Below, piece by piece: positions 24,293 through 32,485 of a DNA stretch of 64,000 bases; the stretch's first letter is position 1, and the number at the start of each line of letters is the position of its first letter. The notes under the pieces were generated by a model. It ran no database searches. It was not told where the DNA came from and was given only the letters and a program-made list of their open reading frames with translations. Location of the stretch: positions 490,241 through 554,240 of the forward strand of contig KE159628.1 of the NCBI GenBank assembly GCA_000403335.2, in the 5' to 3' direction. This DNA comes from Lachnospiraceae bacterium MD335. Lineage in GTDB: Bacteria > Bacillota > Clostridia > Lachnospirales > Lachnospiraceae. Position numbers and translations under genes: made by a program.

Positions 24293-24948
24293 TGCATATT
24301 GCTCCTTTCCCCATCAAAATTCATACTATAAAATTTCTCTTAGCTTAATATTTAATAAACATGTTTATGCATTGTTTTCCATGTTCATTTTCACCATCTT
24401 TATGATTACCATATACAATAACCTCGTATGCAAAATTCTTTTTCATTACCATATGCAATACAATCTCGTATCCAACGATTAGACATAATACGAATATCAT
24501 CTTTTTCATTACCATATACAATAACTTATTTTATATCTTATATCATCATAATTCTATAAAGCCACTCTACTACCTACTATTGGCAAAATTTCTTTCGTAT
24601 ATTTTACTGTATATCAGCAATCCATTATAATCTATTTCACAGTAATTATCTTCAAAATCATAGAGCCATATTCTATCACATTTCAAACGCAAAATTTTCA
24701 CTTAAATATTTCATAAAAATATCCATTTAATTAACAAGTCCCTCGATACTCTATAAATCTCTACTTCACCATATAATATAAAATCTTCTTGATAAGTATA
24801 TGCTGCAAACATCACTCCTGTTGAATTAATCAATGACTGCTGTACAATCCCATAGTAACAGGATAAAACAGCCATAGTATATTATTTGGCATAAGAAGTC
24901 AAATACTTCACTAAAAGCAATCTCTTTAAAACAATTATCTTTTACAAT

Positions 24949-25062
24949 TCAAAGTGAAATGATTTTCGGTGAATATTCATAATCCTTTTCTACAATAATA
25001 ATAACCTTATCATATTGTTTATTATCAGAACAATGAAATGAATAAGGCGGTTCTAACCCCAT
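24949..25062 (-). pseudogene. Relic of a small coding gene
   Basis: A 37-codon frame reads like real protein (MGLEPPYSFHCSDNKQYD, VIIIVEKDYEYSPKIISL) and then stops. Further protein-like pieces appear in shifted frames downstream to about 24700. I take it as a decayed gene of unknown family. Confidence 0.35.
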
Positions 25063-25105
25063 CACCACAAAATTTACAATAATAAAATGAACACTGCCTT
25101 TCTAA

Positions 25106-25121
25106 TGTTTCACGTGAAACA
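25106..25121. other. Second parS site
   Basis: TGTTTCACGTGAAACA, identical to the site at 22512, about 2.6 kb further towards the origin. Confidence 0.97.
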
Positions 25122-25268
25122 TTTTTTGTTTAGCAACCTTCTTTATTTGTTTTCTATATTAGCGTTTATTGTCAATTAGTAAATTAATTGTATTTCTTTC
25201 ACAATCTGTTAATTCTTAGAAATTAATAAAATTTTATCATAACAAAAAATATTTTCAATACAAAAATT

Positions 25269-26216
25269 TTAAAAACAATAATGGTGATGCAATTCATATA
25301 TCTTTTGTTTCATTAGATCCACAAGTTCTGGCGGTTCTAAAACAGTTGCGTTGTTTCCAAATGACAGGAAATAATCAGCAACCCAATCCAAAGTTGCATG
25401 ACGTATTTCCATGTCGATTATACCGCCGCCTGTTGGGAATGTTTTTAATCCCCTTGCCAGTAAAAATTCAGTCTTGCAACGTTTAACACCTATATCTGTT
25501 AGCTGAATCTTTATGTGGTAATCATTTCCAATTTCTAATTTTTCAAGATATTCTTGAATGGACGCAGGAATAGGATATTGCCCTATGGGATATGGTTTTT
25601 CCTCTATTATTTCTTTGATACGGTCAATGCGGAACTCTCTGATTTGGTTTGCAACAGTACAATATGCGGGGCAATACCAAAGCCCATTCATAGCATATAG
25701 CCCAATCGGTATAATTGTGCGTATACTTTCAGAATGTGTTGATGAATATCGTATTGTTGCTGAATGGTGATTGACGGCAATATGAAACATTGGTTTAAGT
25801 AATGGTGAATCGCAATGCCTGTCTGGAACCCAAAATACTACACTATTTTGAATTTGTGTGATACTGTTTTGTATATCTAAGGGCAGACAGTTCAAAAATT
25901 TTTTTAAAACAGATATTGTTTCCTGTTCAAAAGGTAAATCGTGATAAAATTTCAAGGCTTGACAGGCAAAGAATATAGCTTTGGCTTCACTGTCTGAAAA
26001 AGTGATAGGCGGCAAAACGCGCTCTTTCAAGATGTGATACCCGCCAGCAGCGCCGACTTCGGAATAAAGGGGGAATCCAGCCTGTTCTAATTCTTGCAAA
26101 TCACGGAGAATTGTCCTCTTTGACACGGAAAATTCTTTTGCTAATTCACCTACTGTAAAATCCTTTTTTGCATTGATCGTTATCATCATTTCAATAAGCC
26201 GTTCTGCTTTTGACAT
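25269..26216 (-). CDS. YafY-type regulator with HTH_11 and WYL domains
   Basis: A 315-residue transcription regulator. An N-terminal winged helix (DFTVGELAKEFSVSKRTILRDLQELEQAGF) is followed by a WYL domain (TIIPIGLYAMNGLWYCPAYC, IREFRIDRIKEI) and a C-terminal extension (GIIDMEIRHATLDWVADYFLSFGNNATVLEPPEL). WYL domains often sense nucleotides or nucleic acids. It is divergent from the DUF6194 gene across a 101-base gap and probably controls it, as such pairs are common. GAAAGGAG precedes the ATG. Confidence 0.9.
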   Translation of the reverse strand: MSKAERLIEMMITINAKKDFTVGELAKEFSVSKRTILRDLQELEQAGFPLYSEVGAAGGYHILKERVLPPITFSDSEAKAIFFACQALKFYHDLPFEQETISVLKKFLNCLPLDIQNSITQIQNSVVFWVPDRHCDSPLLKPMFHIAVNHHSATIRYSSTHSESIRTIIPIGLYAMNGLWYCPAYCTVANQIREFRIDRIKEIIEEKPYPIGQYPIPASIQEYLEKLEIGNDYHIKIQLTDIGVKRCKTEFLLARGLKTFPTGGGIIDMEIRHATLDWVADYFLSFGNNATVLEPPELVDLMKQKIYELHHHYCF

Positions 26217-26317
26217 TTTTAAAAACTCCTTTCCGAATGGTGACAGCCGTTGTCACTAATCTATGATAGACTAACTATGTACTAAATGCAATATGATACT
26301 CATTTGGAGGAAATGGC

Positions 26318-26770
26318 ATGACACCAAACGATATTATTTCCTACTGCCAGTATAATTTAAAAGATGTTGTATTGGTAGAAAGTTGGGGAGAACGAGGAAT
26401 TTTTTATAATCCAAACGGAGTTTTGAAACGGGGAGTATATGTTTTAACTGTTAAAGAAAAAGACGGTGATAATGATAAAGGCTCTATGTTGAACCGTGAT
26501 AATGTATATCGTGTGAATGTCGGTTTAAGGAAACAAACCTTTATTAAAAAATTTGGGTATATTCCAAAGCGTCCGTCTGCCGGAAAAACCGTGAAAATGG
26601 ATTATAATTTTACCGTTTTAGATACCATTATTCCCCACCCTGTCTACGCATGGATGAGCTGGGTATGTGTTTTAAATCCCTCTGATAAGACCTTTGAGGA
26701 TTTCAAGGCAATGATACAAGAATCCTATGATTTTGCAAAAGAAAAATTCAACAAAAGAAAAAATAAATAA
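26318..26770 (+). CDS. DUF6194 family protein
   Basis: A 150-residue soluble protein that matches DUF6194 (LVESWGERGIFYNPNGVLKRGVY, VYRVNVGLRKQTF, HPVYAWMSWVCVLNPS), a family distantly like the MmcQ/YjbR double-wing fold. Its function is unknown. GGAGG lies upstream of the ATG. It is divergently arranged with a WYL regulator, its probable controller. Confidence 0.85.
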   Translation: MTPNDIISYCQYNLKDVVLVESWGERGIFYNPNGVLKRGVYVLTVKEKDGDNDKGSMLNRDNVYRVNVGLRKQTFIKKFGYIPKRPSAGKTVKMDYNFTVLDTIIPHPVYAWMSWVCVLNPSDKTFEDFKAMIQESYDFAKEKFNKRKNK

Positions 26771-26939
26771 TGCAACAGAAGCGGTAACAGTTCAATGCTG
26801 CCGCCCTCTGATTTATAAAGGCAAGTGTAAACAATAGTTGTCATTCGCTATTTTTCATAAATTCCCGCCTATTCCGGCTTGTGTGGTTTTGTAGGTAATA
26901 AGGGGGAATGTCCTATTCTGTATAGCAAGGTATAGAAAA

Positions 26940-26965
26940 GCGGTCATGCCAAAGAGCATGACTGC
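26940..26965 (-). terminator. Terminator of the GNAT gene at 26984
   Basis: GCGGTCATGC and GCATGACTGC pair over 10 bases with loop CAAAGA. On the minus strand the stem is followed by TTTTCTATA. Confidence 0.75.
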
Positions 26966-26983
26966 TGATTGCGCTTAAACTGT

Positions 26984-27511
26984 TTACCCCAAAACAAGCT
27001 CATAAAGATGAAATGGCATGGGAATACCTATATCGGCATAAGTAATGTCCACAGTATCCACATATTTAAAACCGTATGACTGATACATTTTGACAGGTAT
27101 ATCATTCCCTTTCAGACAGTCTAACCGTATTGCTTTCCAACCTCTGCTTCTTGCTGTCTGGATTGCATGTTCGACAAGCTGCTTTGAATATCCACGCCCG
27201 CCATAATCCGGCAGAACACGAAGTGCGTGCATAATGACTACTTCATTTTTTGCAGCGTTGATTTGCCAGTGAACTGTATTATATGCACTGTCGCAATCAT
27301 GGTTTAGAATATATGCTGCAACGATTTTATTATCTTCTATCCCGATAAATTGACATCCTCCTTTGATAGATTCCTCTACCATTGCTTGCGATGGAAAACC
27401 ACCTTTATCCCCGTTTGGCAGGAAACTTTTTTCACCAAGGACATCACACATTACACTGTAAAAAGACATTAACTCTGTCAAATTGTCATTCGTAGCCTGT
27501 ACAATTTTCAT
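26984..27511 (-). CDS. GNAT family N-acetyltransferase
   Basis: A 175-residue acetyltransferase. The acetyl-CoA-binding motif is LRVLPDYGGRGYSKQLVEHA (R/Q-x-x-G-x-G/Y), and the C-terminal fold ends with VKMYQSYGFKYVD. AAGGTGG lies upstream of the ATG. Its substrate is unknown; its surroundings (regulators, reductases, broken genes) suggest accessory cargo. Confidence 0.85.
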   Translation of the reverse strand: MKIVQATNDNLTELMSFYSVMCDVLGEKSFLPNGDKGGFPSQAMVEESIKGGCQFIGIEDNKIVAAYILNHDCDSAYNTVHWQINAAKNEVVIMHALRVLPDYGGRGYSKQLVEHAIQTARSRGWKAIRLDCLKGNDIPVKMYQSYGFKYVDTVDITYADIGIPMPFHLYELVLG

Positions 27512-27584
27512 TATTACACCACCTTAGTTTGTTTTTTTAATTTTTATCCTTTCTAATGCATTCAAATTTCATATCAGCACTTCC

Positions 27585-28006
27585 TTATGGAAACAGTGTA
27601 TCAAATATAACCTGACACCTAATGTCATGTTCTATATTTTTCCTGTATTTTCTGTAATCTTTTTTCATCTGCTCCCGTATAGACTGTGGTTCTATTATCT
27701 CAACGCTACCCGAAAAAGACATCACATAAGAATACAGAACCTCATTGTCGGGTAAATCTACTTGGACATATAAATTTCCCTGTAAATCTTCTGTTATGTT
27801 ATCTGTAAATTCATCATAGACACGAAAAGCCGCTTGCCTGTCAAATTTCAACTTAACGGCAACAGTATTTTCGACTTGTTATGGAGTCAATATCTCTGTA
27901 AATGGTTCTGATTGATACTTTAAATTTTTGAGCAAGTTTGGGAGCGGTTGCTTTTCCGTTCTGTAAAAGATAGTACACAATTATAAATAATTTCCTGCAT
28001 TTTCAT
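27585..28006 (-). pseudogene. WYL/YafY-type regulator with an internal deletion
   Basis: Near 28006 a ribosome site and start (MKMQEIIY) are followed, after a frameshift, by the helix-turn-helix piece KATAPKLAQKFKVSIRTIYRD. The sequence then jumps directly to the C-terminal WYL extension (VKLKFDRQAAFRVYDEF to YRKNIEHDIRCQVIFDTLFP). About 150-200 central residues of the usual 300 are missing. It is a dead copy of the same family as the intact regulator at 25269. Confidence 0.75.
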
Positions 28007-28021
28007 CACCTCCCGTATATT

Positions 28022-28165
28022 ATACCATAATTACTTCGCAATTATGGTAAGTTTATGCCCATTCGGGCGGGTATAATGTCTATCGACATTATACCATAAT
28101 TACTTCGCAATTATGGTAAGTTTATGCCCATTCGGGCGAGTATAATGTCTATCGACATTATACCA
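28022..28165. repeat. Two tandem 69-bp units, each with three palindromes
   Basis: Units 28022-28090 and 28091-28159 differ at only one base or so, and a few bases of a third follow. Each contains TACCATAATTA-CTTCGC-AATTATGGTA, the mini-hairpin GCCCATTCGGGC and TATAATGTC-TATC-GACATTATA. They lie between the WYL relic and the HxlR gene. Confidence 0.9.
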
Positions 28166-28190
28166 CATAAAGCTGTCAATGGATTCCATT

Positions 28191-28523
28191 TTATAACCTG
28201 TTTTTATCACCCCATTCACACATTCCGTCTAAAATAGGAATTAAAGATTTTCCACGCTCTGTTAAGCTATACTCTACCTTTGGCGGAATTTGTGGATATT
28301 CTTTTCTATACACTAATTGGTCTGCTTCTAATTCTTTTAAAGTGGAGCTTAAAGTCTTATACGAAATTTCACTGATATATTTTTTCATTTCGTTAAACCG
28401 GACAACTCCGAACTCCATTAAAGTATATAAAATAGTCATTTTATATTTGCCATTGATTAATGACAAGGTATAGCTGAAACCTGTTGTTTCAAGACATTCA
28501 TTTGAAATGCAGCGTTCACTCAT
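28191..28523 (-). CDS. HxlR-family winged-helix regulator
   Basis: A 110-residue MarR/HxlR-type regulator. The conserved HxlR core is present (LSLINGKYKMTILYTLMEFGVVRFNEMKKYI, SYKTLSSTLKELEADQLVYRKEYPQIPPKVEYSLTERGKSL). The N-terminal Cys14-x(3)... context is weak as a redox sensor, though the protein has Cys5 and Cys10. AAAGGAG precedes the ATG. It is divergent from two flavodoxin-like reductase genes, the arrangement typical of redox- or quinone-responsive control. Confidence 0.88.
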   Translation of the reverse strand: MSERCISNECLETTGFSYTLSLINGKYKMTILYTLMEFGVVRFNEMKKYISEISYKTLSSTLKELEADQLVYRKEYPQIPPKVEYSLTERGKSLIPILDGMCEWGDKNRL

Positions 28524-28668
28524 TTTACACTCTCCTTTAAGTAAATATATAACTCTATTGTAAGTATCTCACTTATATGTGCGTACTTGATTTTGTTTCA
28601 ATTCTTGCTAAGATTATAATATCAAAAGCAGAGAAAGTCAATCTCAAAGAATTAGGAGGACATATTTT

Positions 28669-29214
28669 ATGAGCAAAAAAATAGTTGTAATAACGGGAAG
28701 CCCCCGGAAAAACGGGAATAGCTTTGCTATGACAGACGCTTTCATCAAGGCAGCCGAAGAAAAGGGGCACACAATCACACGTTTTGACGCAGCATTAAAA
28801 AAAGTAGGCGGATGCAGGGCATGTGAAACCTGTTTTTCCACTGGAAAAGCCTGTACTTTTGATGATGATTTCAACACGATTGCACCGGCAATTCTTGAAG
28901 CGGACGTTATCGCATTTACCATGCCTGTCTACTGGTATTCTATCCCGGCGCAGATTAAAGGCGTTATTGACCGTATCTTTTCTATGGTTGTAAGCGGCAA
29001 GGATATTGCCGGAAAGGAATGTGCTCTGATTACCTGTTGTGAAGAAGATGATATGTCCGTCATGGACGGCGTTCGTATTCCTATTGAGCGTATGGCGGCA
29101 TTGAATAAATGGAAAATGGCAGGCGAGGTTTTAATTCCCGGCGTATTAAATGTTGGGGATATAGACAAAACCGAAGGCTGCAAAAAAGCGGCTGATTTAG
29201 CCAATGCAATTTAA
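28669..29214 (+). CDS. Flavodoxin family NAD(P)H-dependent FMN reductase 1
   Basis: A 181-residue flavodoxin-fold protein. The phosphate-binding loop TGSPRKNGNS (residues 9-18) and the P-V-Y-W-Y-S-I-P-A motif mark the NADPH-dependent FMN reductase/iron-sulfur flavoprotein family. Cys46, Cys49, Cys55 and others in GGCRACETCFSTGKAC recall the iron-sulfur-binding spacing of Isf-type flavoproteins. It is followed 10 bases later by a paralogue and lies divergent from an HxlR regulator. Confidence 0.88.
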   Translation: MSKKIVVITGSPRKNGNSFAMTDAFIKAAEEKGHTITRFDAALKKVGGCRACETCFSTGKACTFDDDFNTIAPAILEADVIAFTMPVYWYSIPAQIKGVIDRIFSMVVSGKDIAGKECALITCCEEDDMSVMDGVRIPIERMAALNKWKMAGEVLIPGVLNVGDIDKTEGCKKAADLANAI

Positions 29215-29224
29215 GGAGGTAATT

Positions 29225-29773
29225 ATGAGCAAAAAAATTATTATTCTCAATGGTAGTCCAAGAAAAGCCGGAAATACAACGGCATTAACGGCAGAATTTA
29301 AGAAAGGCGCAGAGGAAGCCGGAAACACCGTGACAGAGTTTTTTCTTGACGATATGAACATAAACGGTTGTAAAAGCTGTTTTGGCGGCGGTAAAAACCC
29401 GGATAGCCCCTGTGTCCAAAAAGACAATATGGATAAAATTTATCCTGTTTACAAGAAAGCGGACATAGTTGTTCTTGCAACACCGCTTTACTATTGGACT
29501 ATCAGCGGTCAATTAAAAACTGCCTTTGACCGCTTATTTGCTGTTGCGGAATGTGACCCTGATTATCGAAACCCTAAAAAGGAAAGTGTTCTCATTATGG
29601 CAGCCGAGGGCTACGGCTTTGAAGAAACCCTTTATTGGTATGAACATCTTGAAAAACATTTAGGATGGAAAAGCATTGGAAAAGTGCTTTGCGGCGGTGT
29701 AATGGCTATAGGGGATATTGCCGGAAAACCCGAATTACAGGAAGCCTGCAATTTAGGAAAATCAATTCAATAA
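29225..29773 (+). CDS. Flavodoxin family NAD(P)H-dependent oxidoreductase 2
   Basis: A 182-residue paralogue of the preceding gene, with loop NGSPRKAGNT and TPLYYWTISGQLKTAFDRLF. ATG 29225 was chosen because TAAGGAGG lies right before it. The Cys cluster here is reduced (NGCKSCFGGG, SPCVQ). The two may act as a pair on quinones, nitro compounds or azo dyes; this is inference from the family. Confidence 0.87.
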   Translation: MSKKIIILNGSPRKAGNTTALTAEFKKGAEEAGNTVTEFFLDDMNINGCKSCFGGGKNPDSPCVQKDNMDKIYPVYKKADIVVLATPLYYWTISGQLKTAFDRLFAVAECDPDYRNPKKESVLIMAAEGYGFEETLYWYEHLEKHLGWKSIGKVLCGGVMAIGDIAGKPELQEACNLGKSIQ

Positions 29774-29791
29774 AGAAAGGAATTTGTCACT

Positions 29792-29974
29792 ATGATTTGC
29801 TTATGCAATGGCAAAGATCTCATACAGCGGCGAGATGGTACGAAATACAAAAAAGTTATCCTTAAAATTCCCGGTGCGGCAATTGCAGACACAGTGATGG
29901 GGTGTGGAAGCACTACGGGACGCAACATGGATAAGGCAGAGAAGTTTGGTATTGAACTTGCATCCATCTTTTAA
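29792..29974 (+). CDS. Small open frame of unknown function, possibly a remnant
   Basis: A 60-residue frame with AAAGGAA about 10 bases before the ATG, starting 18 bases after the second reductase. The C-terminal part (KVILKIPGAAIADTVMGCG, then STTGRNMDKAEKFGIEL) reads like real protein, perhaps the end of a larger gene. I cannot assign it, and it may be untranslated. Confidence 0.35.
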   Translation: MICLCNGKDLIQRRDGTKYKKVILKIPGAAIADTVMGCGSTTGRNMDKAEKFGIELASIF

Positions 29975-30007
29975 CATCTAAACAAAAAATTTGTATCAGT
30001 TAATTAA

Positions 30008-30036
30008 GAGGCGACAGCCTAAAGTGCTGCCGTCTC
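30008..30036. terminator. Hairpin terminator, probably bidirectional
   Basis: GAGGCGACAGC pairs with GCTGCCGTCTC (one mismatch, one wobble) with loop CTAAAGT, between the reductase cluster and the convergent fragment at 30074. Confidence 0.65.
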
Positions 30037-30073
30037 ACTTTATATACCTTTCCCAACTGTGCAGGATAAGATT

Positions 30074-30337
30074 CTAATATATCTCCATTGTAAACAATTT
30101 TGTTTGTGTTCCGTCAGCCATGACCAATGTAAAGGTAACGCCCTGTCCGCTATACTCTGTGTAAGAATTATCCTCATTATAGATAACAACATATTTTAGT
30201 AAATCCACTAATTCGTTGATTTCTGTAATTTGAATAGTTATGTTTGGTGGTGATAATTGAACCGTAGAATATATAATTTGAACTGTCTCCAAATTTTTAT
30301 ATGGTTTCCTGCCACTTGCAACAGCAAATACAATCAT
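30074..30337 (-). pseudogene. Fragment of a secreted/lipoprotein-type protein
   Basis: The 87-residue frame has SGRKPYKNLETVQII, VQLSPPNITIQI, LVDLLKYVVIYNEDNSY and GQGVTFTLVMADGTQT. Similar segments occur in small Clostridial lipoproteins, which have a full signal peptide and a longer C-terminus (from memory). Here the N-terminus has only a short hydrophobic start (MIVFAVASG), no ribosome site is evident, and the C-terminus stops early. It looks like a remnant. Confidence 0.45.
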
Positions 30338-30421
30338 GATGATTTTACTGTAAATCTCAATGAAGCCTATTTAATCTCCATTTCCGCATAATTTTCATAA
30401 ACCCCAAACCCAAACCTTTAA

Positions 30422-31066
30422 TCAATCATCCAAAGAAACCAGCCCATTTCGAATACAAAAAACCGCCGCCTGCGTCCGGTCATTGCAGTCAATCTTTTTA
30501 AAAATATTGGACAAATGATTTTTCACTGTCCGCTCACTAATACATAATCTGTCAGAAATATCCTTATTCGAACACCCTGCCGTCACGAGCTTCAAAACCT
30601 CAACTTCCCTATCAGAAAGCATACCAATCTTTTCTTTATCAAGATCTCTCGCAATCAGTTTGGAATTTAAAAACGGTATCAGACTCGGCTGAATAAACTT
30701 TTCACCTTCATAAACACAATTAATTGCACGAATCAATTCATGTGAATCCGAATCCTTTAAAAGATACCCATCCGCTCCCATATCAACAGACTTGAGAAGA
30801 TATTCCGTCTCATTATGTACTGTAAGCATCAATATTTTAGGACAGGTTTTCCGTTTCACAAGTGCTTCTAAAACCTCAATCCCATTGCGATCCGGCATAT
30901 TAATATCCAAAAGCAATACATCAGGATTGGCATAACGCAGCTTATCAATACACTCATTTCCGTTATTCGCCTCACCGACAACACAAATATTATTGTCAAA
31001 TTCAATCAGACTTTTTAATCCCTCTCTGACCATTCTGTGGTCGTCCGCAATCATAACACGAATCAT
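30422..31066 (-). CDS. NarL/DegU-type response regulator
   Basis: This 214-residue regulator has a receiver domain (Asp-Asp near residue 8-9, the phosphorylated Asp about 54 in DVLLLDINMPD, the Lys in KDSDSHE) and a LuxR-type helix-turn-helix (LSDREVEVLKLVTAGCSNKDISDRLCISERTVKNHLSNIFKKI). It is the last gene of a string mnmG-rsmG-kinase-regulator and the partner of the kinase 18 bases upstream. Its targets are not visible from sequence. Confidence 0.93.
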   Translation of the reverse strand: MIRVMIADDHRMVREGLKSLIEFDNNICVVGEANNGNECIDKLRYANPDVLLLDINMPDRNGIEVLEALVKRKTCPKILMLTVHNETEYLLKSVDMGADGYLLKDSDSHELIRAINCVYEGEKFIQPSLIPFLNSKLIARDLDKEKIGMLSDREVEVLKLVTAGCSNKDISDRLCISERTVKNHLSNIFKKIDCNDRTQAAVFCIRNGLVSLDD

Positions 31067-31084
31067 TTCAAAAACCCCATTCTC

Positions 31085-31714
31085 TTAATATGAAATCGAA
31101 ACCGGTATCGCGATGTGAATCGACGTACCTTTATCATTTGAAATAATTTCTATCTCTCCGGATAGCAGTTTTACCCGCTCCCTCATAAAAGAAAGACCAA
31201 AATGATTACCAATCTTTTTACTGTTAAATCCAACACCATTATCAGAAATCGAAATATTAATTTTATCAACATTCTTCTTAACAAAGACAAAAACCTTTGC
31301 CGCCTTAGAATGCTTCATAATATTCTGACACGCCTCATTCACAATATGATAAACAGATATTGCAGTAATCCCATCCTCCATACTGATATTATCAATATCA
31401 AAATGAACATCATAACCATTCTGATCAAGTTTGTCATACAACCGCTCAAACGCTGCATCGTATCCAATATCGTCAAAAATCATAGGACGTAAATCATAAA
31501 TAATATCACGGATTCCATCAATAATCATTTTTGTCTGTTTCTTAGCTAAAGCAAGTTCAAGCTTTGACTGCACCATATCCTTATCCATGTACAGCATCGC
31601 AAGTTCAAGCTTCTGTGACAAACAGACAATATCCTGAATTGTGCTGTCATGCAGTTTTTCTGCAATCCTTTTTCTCTCTGCTTCCTGCATCCGAAGTACT
31701 TCTTTATTGTACAT
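31085..31714 (-). CDS. Sensorless cytosolic histidine kinase, DegS-like
   Basis: A 209-residue HisKA_3 kinase. The phosphorylated His is in ERKRIAEKLHDSTIQDIV (about residue 22), followed by the ATPase domain with the N-box NEACQNIMKHS and DNGVGFNSK. There is no transmembrane or sensor part: the protein starts almost directly at the dimerization helix. Input must therefore come from a partner or another domain elsewhere. GGGGGAT lies 6 bases before the ATG, and rsmG ends 27 bases upstream. Confidence 0.9.
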   Translation of the reverse strand: MYNKEVLRMQEAERKRIAEKLHDSTIQDIVCLSQKLELAMLYMDKDMVQSKLELALAKKQTKMIIDGIRDIIYDLRPMIFDDIGYDAAFERLYDKLDQNGYDVHFDIDNISMEDGITAISVYHIVNEACQNIMKHSKAAKVFVFVKKNVDKINISISDNGVGFNSKKIGNHFGLSFMRERVKLLSGEIEIISNDKGTSIHIAIPVSISY

Positions 31715-31741
31715 TTATAATCCCCCATTTGTATACAGCCT

Positions 31742-32446
31742 TTACAACGGTTCCTTCGTCGGAACTCCCGCCTTGCGCGGATACTTTTTCGGTGTACACT
31801 TTCCCTTTTTTATTACAACAAGATTTCTATAAATATCGGAGTTTGGTAGAAAAAACTCAACCTGCTCCAAAAATTCTCCTCCCAACAAAGAAACAGCATG
31901 TTCAGCAGCAGCTTTTTCTTCCGCAAGCTTTTCAGACTTATAAGAAATAAACAATCCTCCAACCTTCACATAAGGAATACAATACTCCGACAAAGAGGAT
32001 AAATTTGCAACAGCCCGCGAAACACAAACATCAAATTGTTCACGAAGCATATTCGGTTTTGCATAATCTTCCGCCCTTCCATGTATCGCTTCAATCCCTT
32101 CCAATCCAAGCGCTCCAATTACTTCCTTCAAAAAATTTACCCGCTTTCCCAATGAATCCAATAAGGTAATTGATAAATTCGGAAAAGCAATTTTTAATGG
32201 AATTCCAGGAAACCCTGCCCCTGTCCCCACATCTATTACAGTGAGTTCCCGTGTACAGTCAAGTGCCTTGCAAAGCGAAAGACTGTCCAAAAAATGCTTC
32301 GTACACACTTCGTCATATTCCGTAATTGCAGTTAAATTCATAAAACTATTCCACTCAACCAATAATGCATAATAGCGCATAAACTGTTTCAATTGAAATT
32401 CATTCAAACAGATCCCAAGCGCTTCCAATCCCGTTTTAAAATCCAT
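31742..32446 (-). CDS. rsmG: 16S rRNA m7G527 methyltransferase RsmG
   Basis: A 234-residue SAM-dependent enzyme that methylates G527 (E. coli numbering) of 16S rRNA; loss gives low-level streptomycin resistance. The SAM motif VIDVGTGAGFPGIPLKI and the RsmG motifs RAEDYAK and CVSRAVANL are present. GAAAGAGG precedes the ATG. It follows mnmG by 39 bases in the common gidA-gidB order. Confidence 0.96.
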   Translation of the reverse strand: MDFKTGLEALGICLNEFQLKQFMRYYALLVEWNSFMNLTAITEYDEVCTKHFLDSLSLCKALDCTRELTVIDVGTGAGFPGIPLKIAFPNLSITLLDSLGKRVNFLKEVIGALGLEGIEAIHGRAEDYAKPNMLREQFDVCVSRAVANLSSLSEYCIPYVKVGGLFISYKSEKLAEEKAAAEHAVSLLGGEFLEQVEFFLPNSDIYRNLVVIKKGKCTPKKYPRKAGVPTKEPL

Positions 32447-32485
32447 TATTACCTCTTTCTTATTCTTTATCTGTCACATATCCGT

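Larger units (their letters stand above)
24293..25268. other. AT-rich decayed region
   Basis: Nearly 1 kb of very AT-rich sequence without an intact gene. The phrase TTACCATATACAATA recurs with changes around 24408, 24450 and 24510, suggesting local duplications. A short gene relic (24949-25062) and a parS (25106-25121) lie within it. Confidence 0.6.

Noticed and set aside
28022-28165. Possible CRISPR array
   Set aside because: Only two units exist, they are directly adjacent with no variable spacers, and no cas genes are present.
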